From Microbotryum silenes-acaulis (Eukaryota > Basidiomycota > Microbotryomycetes > Microbotryales > Microbotryaceae): a stretch of DNA of 64,000 nucleotides. This document shows positions 48,059 to 59,479 of the stretch, one piece after another (the first letter of the stretch is position 1; every line of letters starts with the position of its first letter). The notes beneath the pieces were generated by a model that had not been told where the DNA came from, did no database searches, and saw only the letters and a program-made list of their open reading frames with translations. Position numbers and translations under genes: made by a program. Location: positions 1,550,001-1,614,000 of the forward strand of contig QPFY01000005.1 in NCBI GenBank assembly GCA_003665825.1. Reading direction: 5' to 3'.

Positions 48059-49832
48059 AAGTCCACCTCGGACCCAGAATCGATCAAACATCGCAAGACC
48101 CTTCCGGAAGGCAGCGTCCACGCGATGACGTTGCGGGCGCGCGCAATGGCTGGCTCGACAGGTCGGTCGGGTTTGTCGATGTCGCTCAGGGACGCAGCGG
48201 ACGCCAAGAGAGACACACCCGACGGTACAGGAATCTGGAGAGAGCTCACCGAAGCAGTCCTTTCCGCCTTGCGAGACGACACCACTTCCGGCCCCCAATA
48301 ACGACACAAGCGCGACGCGGCATCAGCGTAAGACAAGACATCTTCCACCGCGTCAAACGCGATGTCAGCCCGGCTATCGTCGAGACGATGTCGATCTGCA
48401 TCATTTGCCGGCACGGTTGGAGGCGAGCTACTTGATGAAGTCTGAACTTCAAAAGAAGAAAAGGCGACGTCTTTCGCTCGTCCAACTAGGTCTGCGGGTG
48501 GGCAAGATCGGTGCGTCACTAAGGCGGATGAGGAACTCGACGGTCGAGTCAAATCAGGCTCGAGGAGAAGGGGGAATCTCACCTGGGGGTCCTCAATGTC
48601 ACCTGAGGCCGACGACCATTCGTCCTCGTCCATGTCGGCAAAGGTGATCGCTGATATTTGGACGGTCGAGGGGGATTGTCGCTCCGCTGTACAATGCTGC
48701 GAGAAATGGCCGGCTTGACCACAATTAAAACATGCCATACTGGCGGGTACCCCACCCGATGCCGGCGAGAACCACGTCTTCCGATCCTTCCACAGGTGGG
48801 CCTGTTGCCATTTACCGGCGCGGTCCATCCATCGAGCTCGACGGATCTGGGTACGCTCGTCGTCGTTTGCCGTGGACGGGGCGGTGCGTGGCGTTTTCGC
48901 AATTGCTCCATAAGTCGCAGTACGAATCGGCGGGGTTGCAACTGATGTCGTGCCGGTGTCGTCGGCGATGGCGGCCCAGTCGGTAACCTCATCAAGGGAC
49001 GGGACAGTTCGTCCGAACCTCCCTATAGTCACAAGTGAGTTATCCCGATATTCCCGTAGCATACCGGCCCGCACTTCCCGCTTAGCCCCATCACTCAGCG
49101 ATTGATAAAAGGTGGTGGCGAGTTGAAGGGCCGAGAGGCTGAAGCTGGTGTTATTGTGCATAAACGCTCGGTACCGAGCACGCCATTCGCCCACATGGTC
49201 ATAGGCGCGAGACGCAGACTGACGGCACCCGTAGAAATCTTGGGACACTCGGTCGGCAAAGCCGGGATCCGGCCAACGACGTCCTACTGCTGTCATCAGT
49301 GACGTCCAGCAATGAGGTCGCTCGTCCCGGACCGCATCCGTCATCGTATCAACGGCCCAGTCGTGCGGAGACTGACGGCGCTGGGGCGATGTTGAACGAA
49401 CGAATAAAGTCGCCACGAGCTGGATGACCCGGTCGGTGGTCGAAATGTCGCAAAGTAGAGACAAGTACGACTTCCCAAATGTAGTGAAAGTGACCAACCT
49501 ATCCGGGTTATCCCCGGTCCAGAGCCCTTCCCGGTCGGGTAATGTCCCTCTCCAACGAGAGCTAATCACCGCCGGGGAAGGGCCGTCCCTTCGTGCGCTG
49601 TAAGATTCCCCCCCAGGGGTACGAGCAAGGGGGTCAGCGGTATTGCCTGAACGTCCCAAAAATGTGTGCGGGGGGACGTCCAGGGGGACCGATCTCACCG
49701 GCGTAAACTCCCCGGCCCGAGCTGCGGCTGGTTCAGAGAATCCGGCCCGCGCCACAGCTGGTTCAGGTGAGCTTTTCAGTAAACTCTCCACCAACTTCTC
49801 CAAGTGCTGAACGCGTTCCTCGGAGTCGATAC
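48059..49832 (-). pseudogene. B3 Gag to protease start
   Basis: Right to left: coiled-coil-like start (VQHLEKLVESLL), capsid, zinc knuckle CFNCGQAGHFSQHC, and the linker to LIDSGSEVD at the D3 insertion point. The frame is open. The N-terminal 60 or so residues are lost to E4. Confidence 0.87.
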
Positions 49833-50585
49833 TGTTGAATGTAGGCTGCAGGACCTTGGGAGGTTGGTGTAGCGACCGCTAGGGCTACTGTAGGAGCGTC
49901 GACGTGGCAGGGTTGCGACGGACGGTCCGGGCGGAGAGGTCGTGCGGCGGCACAGGCGCGGTCTGACGAGACGAACGCGGTGCGGCTGGACGATCTGTTC
50001 TCTACCGAAGATTAGCTGCCTGGCTAATGTTGGGAAGCGGTAGAGAAGAGGAAGAAAGGCACAGGGGCGCGCGAGTCGGGTGAGGTTCTAGCAAGGGAGC
50101 GCACAGTGGATCTAAGGCAAACTGGGCGGGCGCTATGCGAAGCTTCAAGGGCCGAACTACAAGCGGGCTATTGGGGCTCAGAGAGGTGTCGTGTTGGACG
50201 ACGGACACGAGGGGAAACTTATCTACACGATCCAGAGTTGTTGAGTGAGGCAATCCGTAGCGACAAGATCCAGGTTGCGAAGCACGGGCGTCATGGATGG
50301 GCGATGCTCTGATGGCCGATGGAACATGAGGACGGTGATGGCAAGCTGGCGGTAGCTAAGCGGAGGCAACGGTTCGGCAAGACAGGAGAGGTAGATCGAC
50401 TAAGTCCCGGCGTGGAAACGGCGGCGCGCGAGCGTGAGTTGAACAGGCTGGCGCGGAAGTCGGAGACAAGGGGGCGGCTTAGCCGCAAAGGCGAAAGGCG
50501 CTCGAGGCAAGAAAATGGGCGGGCCGGGTAAGTTGCGGCGCAAGGTTGAAGTGTTCGAAGGATTGTAGTAGAATGAAATTCAACA
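49833..50585 (-). repeat. E4 3' LTR, variant c (753 bp)
   Basis: It shares ends and the hairpin unit (single copy) with variants a and b, but it is shorter in the GC-rich cluster and differs through the middle part. Confidence 0.85.
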
Positions 50586-50701
50586 CCCCCCCTCGTTCGA
50601 ACGCTTCCAGAAGAGCACGAAAGGAGGTTGTGGCAAGTGGTGTAATCGACGAGGCAGTGACTGGTGTAAGGGGGACCTGGGTGTTGGGCGGAGTGGGGAC
50701 T

Positions 50702-51824
50702 TTACCAATTCTGGCCGCCAGCCGTCGAGGGATCCGGGAGTTCTTGGAATCGTGAAATTGTTCCTACGACGGGTGCGTCCTCCGGTGTGGCAATGGTAGG
50801 GGACGTGGTGTGGCGTTGGTGTCCGTGACGCCGTTCAATGTACCGTTTGCGGGCGTCGTCATCGGGGCAGTGTCGCACTCGATGCACGCCGTTGTTGCAG
50901 GCGGGGCAGGGAAACTTAGTTGGAGACTGTTGCGAGGGACGAGATGACGATGGTGATGCTGCAGCAAATGCGGTTACGTTCGGGCCAGTGTTACGAGTGT
51001 CGTGGTGGTTCTTGACTTGCTTGTGTGCAAGGGCCATGAGGTTTGCCGGGGTCGGTAGCTGGTTGGTGTTGTGGAGCTCCATGTATTGGCGGAATGCGTC
51101 CAGTTCGTCGGGGATCAGGGTGAGAGCTCGAGCCGTGATGACGTCCATTATCGTAATTTGGGCTGATTCGAGGCAGGCTGACTGGTTGAGGAATTCGGCC
51201 ATCCATTCGACGAAGCCCTTCTCCTCGATAGGTGCGCGTGGAATGTTGAAGAACGAGTGGAGCAGACGGAGTGTGGACTGTGACGACGTTGGATTGTACT
51301 CCCGATTTAGGTGATCGTAGTAGGCCTGTGCGCGACGGTGGGCGGTGGCAACGGTGAGCAGCGACTTTCGAACATTGCCGGCGACACCATCTGAGACTTG
51401 GCGGACGGCGAAGATCTCGACATTCTCGTGGTCGATGGCTTCCGCACGGTCGGGGAGGGTGCCGGTCGTGATGTACTCGTAGATGGTGGCGCCAACGCGG
51501 TCTTGTAACGTGCGGTCCCAAATTCGGAAGGTCTCGACGCCGGAGAGGAGAGCGTCGGCCGGCCAGGTTGAGAGGTGACGGGGAATATCGATGTTGTAGA
51601 CGATGGGTTTACGTTCGGTGGCCGGTGTAGGGGAGGTAGTGAACTCACGCAGACGACGTTGCACCTCGAGGTGTATGCGCTCGTCGATACTGGCCGCCAG
51701 GGTGGGGTCAACGTGGCTCGAGGTGGACATGGGGGCGTCGGCGGTGTCGCGAGGAGCGGTGGTGGTGGGTTCGGGTGCGTCCGGGGAGGCGTCGGAGGTA
51801 GGGTTCGCAGGTGCTGCAGGGAAT

Positions 51825-51853
<29 letters not shown>
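50702..51853 (-). CDS. CopE Gag, stand-alone, diverged start (383 aa)
   Basis: It starts MSPTSYQLLQFPAAPAN with its ATG in the primer-binding site. The first ten residues differ from E1/E3, and the rest is nearly the same, with zinc knuckle CPACNNGVHRVRHC. The nucleotides of that diverged start combine a CopF leader motif (ACGAGCTACCAGC) with a CopD leader motif (AGCTGCTCCA). The open frame extends upstream through the LTRs only by chance. Confidence 0.87.
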
Positions 51854-51857
<4 letters not shown>

Positions 51858-51925
51858 TGTTGAATGTAGGCTGCAGGACCTTGGGAGGTTGGTGTAGCGA
51901 CCGCTAGGGCTACTGTAGGAGCGTC
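51858..51925 (-). repeat. E4 5' LTR remnant (68 bp)
   Basis: It contains only the terminal CCTGCAGCCTACATTCAACA part and the sequence before it, in reverse. The remainder is missing because of the CopC LTR inserted here. Confidence 0.82.
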
Positions 51926-51960
51926 TGTGGAGAGTCCACTCTCAGCTCGACAGGGGCGCC
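51926..51960 (+). repeat. CopC LTR C3, left piece
   Basis: TGTGGAGAGTCCACTC to GGGGCGCC matches the first 35 bp of the C1 LTR. It continues at 57242 after F4. Its last five bases, GCGCC, are the F4 duplication. Confidence 0.85.
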
Positions 51961-52315
51961 TGTGAGGAATCCACTCTCCGCTCGGGTCAGGACTTAGGCG
52001 CGCGGAGCGAGCCGGGCGCATCGGCTCAGGACTTAGGCGCGCGGAGCGAGCCGGGCACATCGGCCCAGGACTTGGGCGCGCGGAGCGAGCCTGGGACTTA
52101 GGCGCGCGCAGCGAGCCTGGCACATTGGCTCAGCCCCGAGGCTCCCTGGCTGAGGACTTGGGGCGCGCGGCTCCCTTACTGTTAGCTTCCTATTCATCAC
52201 TCTTGGCTATAACTACATCGCTGACGTAGTAGAGTTGATCGAATAGGTATGTTGAAATGATATTCATCACTCTTGGCTATAACTACATCGCTGACGTAGT
52301 AGAGTTGATCGAATA
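51961..52315 (+). repeat. F4 5' LTR (355 bp)
   Basis: TGTGAGGAATCC to GATCGAATA. It has GC-rich 39-bp units (CAGGACTTAGGCGCGCGG core) and a duplicated 55-bp terminal unit (52191-52245 and 52261-52315). Confidence 0.93.
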
Positions 52316-52316
52316 G
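52247..52316 (+). other. Intron-like duplication at the F4 LTR/primer-site boundary (70 bp)
   Basis: It begins GTATGT after AATAG, ends GAATAG, and has CTGAC (CTRAY type) about 30 nt before the end. Removal gives exactly the single-unit LTR plus intact primer site found in F1 and F5. The same structure is in both F2 LTRs and the F3 LTR. Confidence 0.5.
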
Positions 52317-52407
52317 GTTATAAGCCCACGAGCTACCAGCCCCGCCGCTTGCATTTTCCCTCGAGCCCAGCCACTCGAGCCGCCCCAGCCCATCGCACCA
52401 TCGCAGC

Positions 52408-55400
52408 ATGGACAGCTCCCCCGCCCCGCCCTCGCCTCCCAGGGACACCAGCTCCCCTGACCCTTCGATCAGCGTGCAAATCGCCACGCTACAGGCACAG
52501 CTTGCCGCTCTACAGGCCTCACCGCCCCCTGCCGCCGCCGCCGCCGCCACCCCGCCCGTCACTGCCACGCAGGCAAACACCGCCACCGCATCAAAAGTCG
52601 TGTTCCCCAAGCACGCTCGTCTTGACGGGCCTAAGTCGTTTACGAACTGGTTACGTCAACTCCGTCTCGCGCTTCCAAATCAAGTCCGTGGTTACGTTCT
52701 TGACGGTGTCATCCCCCCGACATGGACGGCTGACCAGCTTGCCGCCCGTGACGACGCCGCGCGGGAAATCATCGTTGGCTCGATCGACTCCGCCGACGTC
52801 TCAGCCACCCTCGACACCATCCCCAGCGACGACCTGTCGGCACCACGCATCTTCGCCGCACTCAAGGCTCGTTTCGCACCGGACGACGCCACTCGCACCC
52901 TCGAGTTGTTCGCCCGCCTTTGGGACTTCAGGAAGATGCCTGCCTCCGTCGAGGCGTACGACACCTGGCTCCGTGAATACATGTCGATCGCGCAGGAAAT
53001 CCGCGACGCCAAAACCTCGCTCAACGACGTGCTCGCCACTCACGTGCTCGCCATGGTCCCACCTTGCCTCGACAGCTTCCGCCTCACATTCACGGACGAG
53101 CAGCGCAACCAACGCGACCTCCCGGAACTCACGACGCTGACGGATCGCATTCGCATCCAGCTTCGCTCGGCGGGACTCTCGTCATCACACTCGGCCATGC
53201 TCGCCACCGCCTCCCCTTGTCCCGCCTGCCGCGCCCCCGGCCACCGCCTGCGCGACTGCACCTCACGGGCGAAACACCCGCCCGCCGGCCCCTGCCGCCG
53301 CTGCCACAAGAAAGGGCACTGGGCCCTCGACTGCAAGCACCGGGGCGAACAAAAACACACCGGCGACGACAACCAGGACGACATGTCTCTCCCCGCCGCT
53401 CAACAGCCTAACGTCGGCTATTTCGCCTCCTGCCTGTTCGCTCGCCGGCAACTCCCGACTGATGCCTTTGTAGTCGACTCGGGCGCCACGGCACACATGG
53501 TCGCCGATCGTTCTCTATTCACGGCTTATCGCCAGACGGCGCACACCAAGATCGGCGGCATTGCCGGCGGTATCACGGCCATCGGCATGGGGGACGTAGC
53601 GTTCGTTGCCAAGACCGGACATCCGATCACGCTGCGTGGCGTTCTGCACACGCCGGGCCTCCACGTCAACCTCCTCTCCGTCTCTCGCCTCTGCGACACC
53701 GACCGCGTTCGACTCGCCTTCACCAGCGACGGCATCGACATCGCCAAGGACGGCCAGGCCATTGCTCACGGTACCAGGGTTAACGACGGTCTCTACCTTT
53801 TGGACGCGGACCACACCAAGTGTCAGCAGCTTGCCTTTCTCTCGCGTTCTGAGTCGACCGTGCCCCTGCTTACCCTTCACCGCTGCCTCGGCCATCTTGC
53901 CCCATCCTCTATACAGAAGATGATCGCCGCAGGTTTGCTGGACGGGTTTGGGGCCGGGTACAGTGACAAAGACGTAGAGGAGTTTGTTTGCAATGCTTGC
54001 CTTGGTTCCAAAGGCCACCGTCTTCCTTTTCCCGACTCTGAGTCGCATTCCCCCGAAAGACTCGGCCTCGTGCACAGCGATGTCCTTTCGTTCCCCACTC
54101 CGTCCTTGACCGGGAAGCGCTACCTTGTCACATTTCTTGACGACCACTCTCGCAAACTCTGGGCATACGCGATCGATCACAAAAGCGACGTCTTCCCGAC
54201 CTTCCAGACTTGGCTCGCCGAAGTGGAGTTAGAGACGAACGAGCGTTTAAAAACCCTTCGCACCGACAACGGCGGGGAGTACCAATCGAACGCATTCACG
54301 GAGTTCTGCAAGTCCAGGGGTATTCGTCGTCAATATTCTATCCCCTACACACCTCAGCAAAACGGTCGTGCCGAACGTGTCAATCTCTCCATCGTCGAGG
54401 GCGTCCTTGCCCTCCTTGCTGACTCCCATCTGCCGGCCACCTTTTGGGATGAAGCGGCTGCATACTTCGTTTATTGCAAAAACAGGTGCTCACACTCAGC
54501 TTTGGCCAAACAGACTCCAGAATCCGTTTGGAACGGCCAACGCACCACCGCCACCGCCCTCCACCCGTTCGGCTGCGCGGCCTGGCTCACGGTCGCGCCG
54601 AACCTTCGCAGCAAGCTCGACCCCAAGGCCGCGCGCGTGATCTTCACCGGTTACGACCTCGCCTCCAAGGCTTTCCGTTTCTTCGACCATTCTACCAACA
54701 AGGTTGTGATTGGCCGAAATGCCACCTTCCTCGACGACGACTTCCCCGGTCTACCAATCAACACGCCCGTCGATGCGGACGACACCGAACGCCAGTTCGT
54801 CATTCCCGCCGACACGCCCGCCCCAGCCGTCAAGACGAGGACCCCACTAGTAAGGTCGGCGCACATGGACGTCTCATCCTCTCTTGATGATTCTGCCATG
54901 AGCGCCGTTGACGTGGCCCCAGGGTACACTGGCGGATCCTTACTTAATTCTACAGATACCAGCCCCTCGCCGTCCCCGTCGCTTGCCCCGCTTTCGTCGC
55001 CCGCCACATCCTCGGCCGGGGGACCGTCCCTCGATGACTCGGACGACCCGCTTGACCTCCTCAACTCCAACACCGCGGTTCGCCTCAACCTGATGGACGT
55101 ACATCAATCCGACGACGACACCCTGGTGACGCCCGCACCCGCCATGGCCCCCGCTGAACAGCCCTCCGATGACGACTCCCCTGATGAGATCGATTTCCTC
55201 TCTCGCCACCACCGCGCCTTCATCGCCGCAGAAGACGACAACCCCGCCCTCGAAGCCATCGAGCCCATCAAATCGATCACTAGCGACCCTCAGACCTGGC
55301 GTGAAGCAATGTCCAGCGACGAGCACGACATCTGGGCTCAGGCTGCCGCCGCCGAGTTCACCGCCATGCGCGACGACTTCAAGGTGTTCACCATCGAGCC

Positions 55401-57027
55401 TCGATCCTCCGTACCGCCGGGCGCCACTATCGTCACCTCCAAATTCGTCTGGAAGACCAAGCGCGATGCACGCGGTGACGTCACAGGGCGGAAGGCACGC
55501 CTTGTAGCGCAAGGTAACCGCCAACGCGACGGCATCGATTTCTCGGAGACTTTCGCACCCGTTGCCCGTTTCTCCTCCATTCGCTGCCTCCTTGCCCTCG
55601 CCGCTGCCAACGGTTACCACGTTCATCAGGCCGACATCGACAAGGCTTACCTCCACGGCGAGCTCGATCACGATATCTGGATGACAACGCCACGAGGTTT
55701 CGACTTCCCGAGCGATAAGGTTCTCCGCCTGCGGCGCTCAATCTACGGTCTCAAGCAGGCCGGTCGCATCTGGAATCGCCACATTGACACATCACTCAGG
55801 AGTCTCGGGTACAAGGCAACGGGCACTGATCACTGCATTTACTCTCACATTGATGATCAGCAACGGCCCCATTATATCGCCTTGTATGTCGACGATCTCC
55901 TCATTGTCAGCCCCGCCCTCGATGAGATCGAACGCGTCATCTCCGGCCTTGAACAGCGATACGGCGTCAAAAGGCTCGGCCCCGCGGAATACATCCTCGG
56001 CATCCAAATCCGCCGCCTGGACGACGGCTCCATTGCCCTATCCCAGGAACGCTACATCATGGACGTGCTCGCCCGGTTTCACTTCGACACCACGACACGC
56101 GGCGCTACAGTGCCAATGACGCCCGGCCTCTCGCTCACAGCAGTTCCGGGTCAGGGAACGGAGCGCATTCGATCGTGGTACCTCCAAGCCATCGGCTCCC
56201 TCCTGTACATTTCCCTTGGCACTCGACCCGACATTGCCTTCGCCGTCTCGTACTTGTCCCGGTTCGCCAACAACCCTGGCCGTCGTCATTGGATTGCCGT
56301 CAAACACGTCCTTCGCTACCTTCGTGCCACGTACCGCGATGAGCTACTCTACGCCCGCGGTCCAGCCAAAGTTACGGGTGTGGTCGGTTATTCCGATGCG
56401 AACTGGGGTGCCTGCGTCGACACGTCCATCTCCACAATGGGCTTCGTTTTTTACTTGGCTGGCTCTGCCGTCTCTTGGTCATCGAAACGTCAGACTCGGG
56501 TGGCGGATTCCACCACTGATGCCGAATACCTCGCCTTGTCGCACGCTGGTAAGGAAGCGATTTACCTTACGCAACTCCTCTCCGAGCTCCACGTTCGCCC
56601 GATCGATGCAGCTCACATCTTCACCGACAACGAGGCCGCGGCCGCCGTCGCTCACGACCCCGTTCGCACCTCCGGCACTCGACACATACGCCTCCGCGAG
56701 CATTTTGTCCGCGACATGGTCAACCGAGGCGATATCTCCCTCTCACACGTTGGCACAGCGGACATGGTTGCGGACCTATTCACCAAAGCGCTGGGTCCCA
56801 AGATTTTTGGTATACATTGCTATGCTCTAGGCCTCCGGACGCGGCACCCACGGCTCAAGTCTACCTCGCGTTCGCGTGGGGGGGGGTGTGAGGAATCCAC
56901 TCTCCGCTCGGGTCAGGACTTAGGCGCGCGGAGCGAGCCGGGCGCATCGGCTCAGGACTTAGGCGCGCGGAGCGAGCCGGGCACATCGGCCCAGGACTTG
57001 GGCGCGCGGAGCGAGCCTGGGACTTAG
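52408..57027 (+). CDS. CopF Gag-Pol polyprotein, intact (1539 aa)
   Basis: It appears to have the same amino-acid sequence as the F2 product, with only silent base changes noticed. Gag with two zinc knuckles (271-284, 296-309), protease D357, integrase D558/D620/E656, RT YVDD 1160-1163, RNase H D1330/E1373/D1407. The frame crosses the polypurine tract (three Gly codons) and ends 141 bp into the 3' LTR, where the 39-bp LTR units are read as 13-aa repeats. Protein identity between two separate insertions implies recent transposition from a common active source. Confidence 0.94.
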   Translation: MDSSPAPPSPPRDTSSPDPSISVQIATLQAQLAALQASPPPAAAAAATPPVTATQANTATASKVVFPKHARLDGPKSFTNWLRQLRLALPNQVRGYVLDGVIPPTWTADQLAARDDAAREIIVGSIDSADVSATLDTIPSDDLSAPRIFAALKARFAPDDATRTLELFARLWDFRKMPASVEAYDTWLREYMSIAQEIRDAKTSLNDVLATHVLAMVPPCLDSFRLTFTDEQRNQRDLPELTTLTDRIRIQLRSAGLSSSHSAMLATASPCPACRAPGHRLRDCTSRAKHPPAGPCRRCHKKGHWALDCKHRGEQKHTGDDNQDDMSLPAAQQPNVGYFASCLFARRQLPTDAFVVDSGATAHMVADRSLFTAYRQTAHTKIGGIAGGITAIGMGDVAFVAKTGHPITLRGVLHTPGLHVNLLSVSRLCDTDRVRLAFTSDGIDIAKDGQAIAHGTRVNDGLYLLDADHTKCQQLAFLSRSESTVPLLTLHRCLGHLAPSSIQKMIAAGLLDGFGAGYSDKDVEEFVCNACLGSKGHRLPFPDSESHSPERLGLVHSDVLSFPTPSLTGKRYLVTFLDDHSRKLWAYAIDHKSDVFPTFQTWLAEVELETNERLKTLRTDNGGEYQSNAFTEFCKSRGIRRQYSIPYTPQQNGRAERVNLSIVEGVLALLADSHLPATFWDEAAAYFVYCKNRCSHSALAKQTPESVWNGQRTTATALHPFGCAAWLTVAPNLRSKLDPKAARVIFTGYDLASKAFRFFDHSTNKVVIGRNATFLDDDFPGLPINTPVDADDTERQFVIPADTPAPAVKTRTPLVRSAHMDVSSSLDDSAMSAVDVAPGYTGGSLLNSTDTSPSPSPSLAPLSSPATSSAGGPSLDDSDDPLDLLNSNTAVRLNLMDVHQSDDDTLVTPAPAMAPAEQPSDDDSPDEIDFLSRHHRAFIAAEDDNPALEAIEPIKSITSDPQTWREAMSSDEHDIWAQAAAAEFTAMRDDFKVFTIEPRSSVPPGATIVTSKFVWKTKRDARGDVTGRKARLVAQGNRQRDGIDFSETFAPVARFSSIRCLLALAAANGYHVHQADIDKAYLHGELDHDIWMTTPRGFDFPSDKVLRLRRSIYGLKQAGRIWNRHIDTSLRSLGYKATGTDHCIYSHIDDQQRPHYIALYVDDLLIVSPALDEIERVISGLEQRYGVKRLGPAEYILGIQIRRLDDGSIALSQERYIMDVLARFHFDTTTRGATVPMTPGLSLTAVPGQGTERIRSWYLQAIGSLLYISLGTRPDIAFAVSYLSRFANNPGRRHWIAVKHVLRYLRATYRDELLYARGPAKVTGVVGYSDANWGACVDTSISTMGFVFYLAGSAVSWSSKRQTRVADSTTDAEYLALSHAGKEAIYLTQLLSELHVRPIDAAHIFTDNEAAAAVAHDPVRTSGTRHIRLREHFVRDMVNRGDISLSHVGTADMVADLFTKALGPKIFGIHCYALGLRTRHPRLKSTSRSRGGGCEESTLRSGQDLGARSEPGASAQDLGARSEPGTSAQDLGARSEPGT

Positions 57028-57241
57028 GCGCGCGCAGCGAGCCTGGCACATTGGCTCAGCCCCGAGGCTCCCTGGCTGAGGACTTGGGGCGCGCGGCTCC
57101 CTTACTGTTAGCTTCCTATTCATCACTCTTGGCTATAACTACATCGCTGACGTAGTAGAGTTGATCGAATAGGTATGTTGAAATGAGATTGATCACTCTT
57201 GGCTATAACTACATCGCTGACGTAGTAGAGTTGATCGAATA
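56887..57241 (+). repeat. F4 3' LTR (355 bp)
   Basis: It has the same length as the 5' LTR with a few changes near the linker (GAGATTGATCAC in place of GATATTCATCAC). Confidence 0.93.
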
Positions 57242-57318
57242 GCGCCTCGGTCGTTGCGCGCGCGCGCTAGCCCGCCCCCTTGCGGTGGCGACTTGGGCGC
57301 GCCGGCGCCGGCAGATTC
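57242..57318 (+). repeat. CopC LTR C3, right piece
   Basis: GCGCCTCGGTCGTTGC onward continues the CopC LTR from 51960 (the first five bases repeat the target). The match to C1 fades after GGTGGCGAC. D4 cuts it at 57319. Confidence 0.8.
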
Positions 57319-57626
57319 TGTTGAATTCCATACACTCTTGCTTAGATCAATCTCCAATCCGCGCCGCGCCTGGCTAGCCGCGCCGCTTGGACCTCTCTTT
57401 GGACTTAGAGATATTTCGCACACTCGCACTGCGCGCCTCTTTAGTCTTCCCCCTAACGCTCCAAACTACTCCCTTACAACCCGTACTCTGTCTCGTGTAC
57501 TTACTGGTTGCCGATCCAGGTTAGTTGCAATCCTAACGCTCCAAACTACTCCCTTACAACCCGTACTCTGTCTCGTGTACTTACTGGTTGCCGATCCAGT
57601 CCCCTCTCGAGACATACGGTTTAACA
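57319..57626 (+). repeat. D4 5' LTR with 80-bp intron-like duplication (308 bp)
   Basis: The same as the D3 LTR except that 68 bp (57452-57519) is repeated at 57532-57599 after the linker GTTAGTTGCAAT (57520-57531). Confidence 0.9.
57520..57599 (+). other. Intron-like duplication in D4 LTR (80 bp)
   Basis: It starts GTTAGT after CAG, ends GATCCAG, and holds CTAAC close to its start. Removal restores the D1/D2/D3 form. Its first 12 bases equal those of the CopE insertion at 27345. Confidence 0.5.
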
Positions 57627-57657
57627 GGTTATGAGCCCGAGCTAAAGCTGCTCCACG

Positions 57658-59126
57658 ATGCCACCACCACCATCGTCACTTGCGACCGTCATGATCGTCT
57701 TCGTCATCTTCATCGCCCTGTACCACACTGTTACGACCGCCCTCGCCCATGCGACAGGCCGTTACCGCACCATGACGCAACTTGACACGTCGCACCTGGA
57801 CCCAACTGTGAGCGTGACAGTTCGGCCCAGCGTGAACGTCGCCGCACTCCTAGGTCGTCTACAACCGAACCGTGAACTCCACCTTCCCAACGACACTCTT
57901 GTACTCGACTCGGGCGCCTCCCACCATATGGTCAAGGACGCGTCTCTCTTCGACGTCTGGCACACACGGTCGCACATCGCCGTTGATGGCGCTGGTGGAT
58001 CACTCATGGCCCAAGGAACCGGCTCGATCACGATACGAACGTCGAAACAACGAACGATCAAGCTCTGCAACGTCTACTACGTTCCCGACCTTCCGGCAAA
58101 CCTGATCTCGGTCATGCAGCTGCGCCGCGAGCGCATTTACACCCACTTTGGCAAGACCATCGAGCTCCGGTCACAAGGTCACCTCATAGGTGTCGCATCC
58201 CTCATTGCGAACAAATTGTCGACACTGGACGCCACCCCAATCCGCACCAAGGTATCACCGGTTGCAGCAGCCGCCATCCCTCTCCTAACTTTGCACCAAC
58301 GATTCGGCCACCTATCCCTTCCCAACCTGCGAAGGGCAGTCTCGTCGGGTCAACTACAAGGTCAAACATGGACGTACTCGGCGGCCGAATGCAAGGCCTT
58401 CTCCTGCGACACCTGCAAAGCGGCAAAGGCAACCAGGACACCTTTCCCAACATCGGACTCTCGCGCTTCGCAACCACTCGAACTGGTTCACTCCGATGTC
58501 CTCACTCTGCCCGAACCAGCCACCGACGGGGAACGATATGTTGTCACCTTCATCGACGATTTCTCCCGAAAGACGTGGGTAAGCGCGCTGAGAAACAAGA
58601 GTCAAGTCTTCGACACCTTCCAGCGTTGGCACACCATGATTGAACGCTCAACGGGCCTCAAGCTCCGCACGTTACGAACGGACAATGGCGGCGAATACAC
58701 GTCCAAAGCCTTCATTGAGTACTGCTCTCACCACGGCATTACCAGGCAGCTCACAATCCCGTACACCCCGGAGCAGAACGGCCGAGCCGAAAGGACAAAC
58801 CGCACGATCATCGAGGGGACGATCGCCCTGCTCCAGCACTCGGGACTGCCCATGACACTCTGGCGAGAGGCCCTCCGGTACGTTGTTGACACCAAGAACC
58901 TCAGCCCGCACAGCGCCATCGACCACAAGATCCCGGACGCTGTCTGGTTTGGCAAACCTCCCAGCACGGCAAACCTGAGGGTATTCGGATGCCGCGCCTG
59001 GCACACCACCCCTCAGCACAAGCGAGCAAAACTCGACCCCAAGGCCAAACCATTCATCTTCGTTGGCATCGATAACAGATCGAAGGCCTGGACGCTTTAC
59101 GACCCGGCCACAACTTCGTTCTTCCA
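57658..59126 (+). pseudogene. CopD Pol: protease and integrase, truncated
   Basis: [20 protein letters not shown] start as in D3, then DSGAS protease, pre-integrase finger and intact integrase residues D280, D342, E378 with Trp at 324. About 489 codons remain before F5 cuts it at ATTSFF. RT and RNase H are absent. Confidence 0.88.
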
Positions 59127-59385
59127 TGTGAGGAATCCACTCTCCGCTCGGGTCAGGACTTAGGCGCGCGGAGCGAGCCGGGCGCATCGGCCCAGGACTT
59201 AGGCGCGCGGAGCGAGCCGGGCGCATCGGCCCAGGACTTAGGCGCGCGCAGCGAGCCTGGCACATTGGCTCAGCCCCGAGGCTCGCTGGCTGAGGACTTG
59301 GGGCGCGCGGCTCCCTTACTGTTAGATTCCTATTCATCACTCTTGGCTATAACTACATCGCTGACGTAGTAGAGTTGATCGAATA
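59127..59385 (+). repeat. F5 5' LTR (259 bp)
   Basis: A single terminal hairpin unit, no intron-like duplication, and fewer 39-bp units than F4. Ends TGTGAGGAATCC and GATCGAATA. Confidence 0.92.
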
Positions 59386-59479
59386 GGTTATAAGCCCACG
59401 AGCTACCAGCCCCGCCGCTTGAAATTTTTCCCTCGAGCCCAGCCACTCGAGCCGCCCCAGCCCATCGCACCATCGCAGC

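Larger units (their letters stand above)
42084..49832 (-). mobile_element. GypB chromovirus B3 (minus), both ends lost, split by D3
   Basis: The pieces are 42084-44124 and 48059-49832, joined across D3 by the AAGTC duplication. It covers most of Gag through RNase H and the linker. The 3' part (integrase, chromodomain, LTR) is lost at the F3 junction and the 5' end at the E4 junction. Confidence 0.88.
49833..51925 (-). mobile_element. CopE (Gag-only) element E4 (minus), 5' LTR truncated
   Basis: E4 has a 3' LTR of 753 bp (49833-50585), a polypurine tract, an internal region with Gag only, a primer-binding site (51846-51857) and the last 68 bp of the 5' LTR, cut at 51926 by a CopC LTR. It is a third, more diverged copy with the same Gag-only layout. 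Confidence 0.88.
51961..57241 (+). mobile_element. CopF copia element F4, complete, nested in a CopC LTR
   Basis: F4 is a 5281-bp element with two 355-bp LTRs, primer-binding site, polypurine tract, an intact frame and the 5-bp duplication GCGCC (51956-51960 and 57242-57246). It is nearly identical to F2 in inverse orientation, so the two form a large inverted repeat about 11 kb apart. Confidence 0.95.
57319..59126 (+). mobile_element. CopD (Pol-only) element D4, 5' portion
   Basis: D4 has a 5' LTR of 308 bp, primer-binding site (57627-57638) and Pol through the integrase, then is cut by the F5 LTR at 59127. It is a fourth copy with no Gag. Confidence 0.87.

Noticed and set aside
49833..52123. 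A 473-codon E4 Gag with an extra N-terminal region
   Set aside because: The extra residues come from CopF, CopC and CopE LTR sequence. The ATG at 51853 in the primer site matches the start in E1 and E3.
51961..52140. Regularly spaced GC-rich repeats resembling a CRISPR array
   Set aside because: The units are contiguous 39-bp tandem copies without unique spacers and lie inside CopF LTRs.
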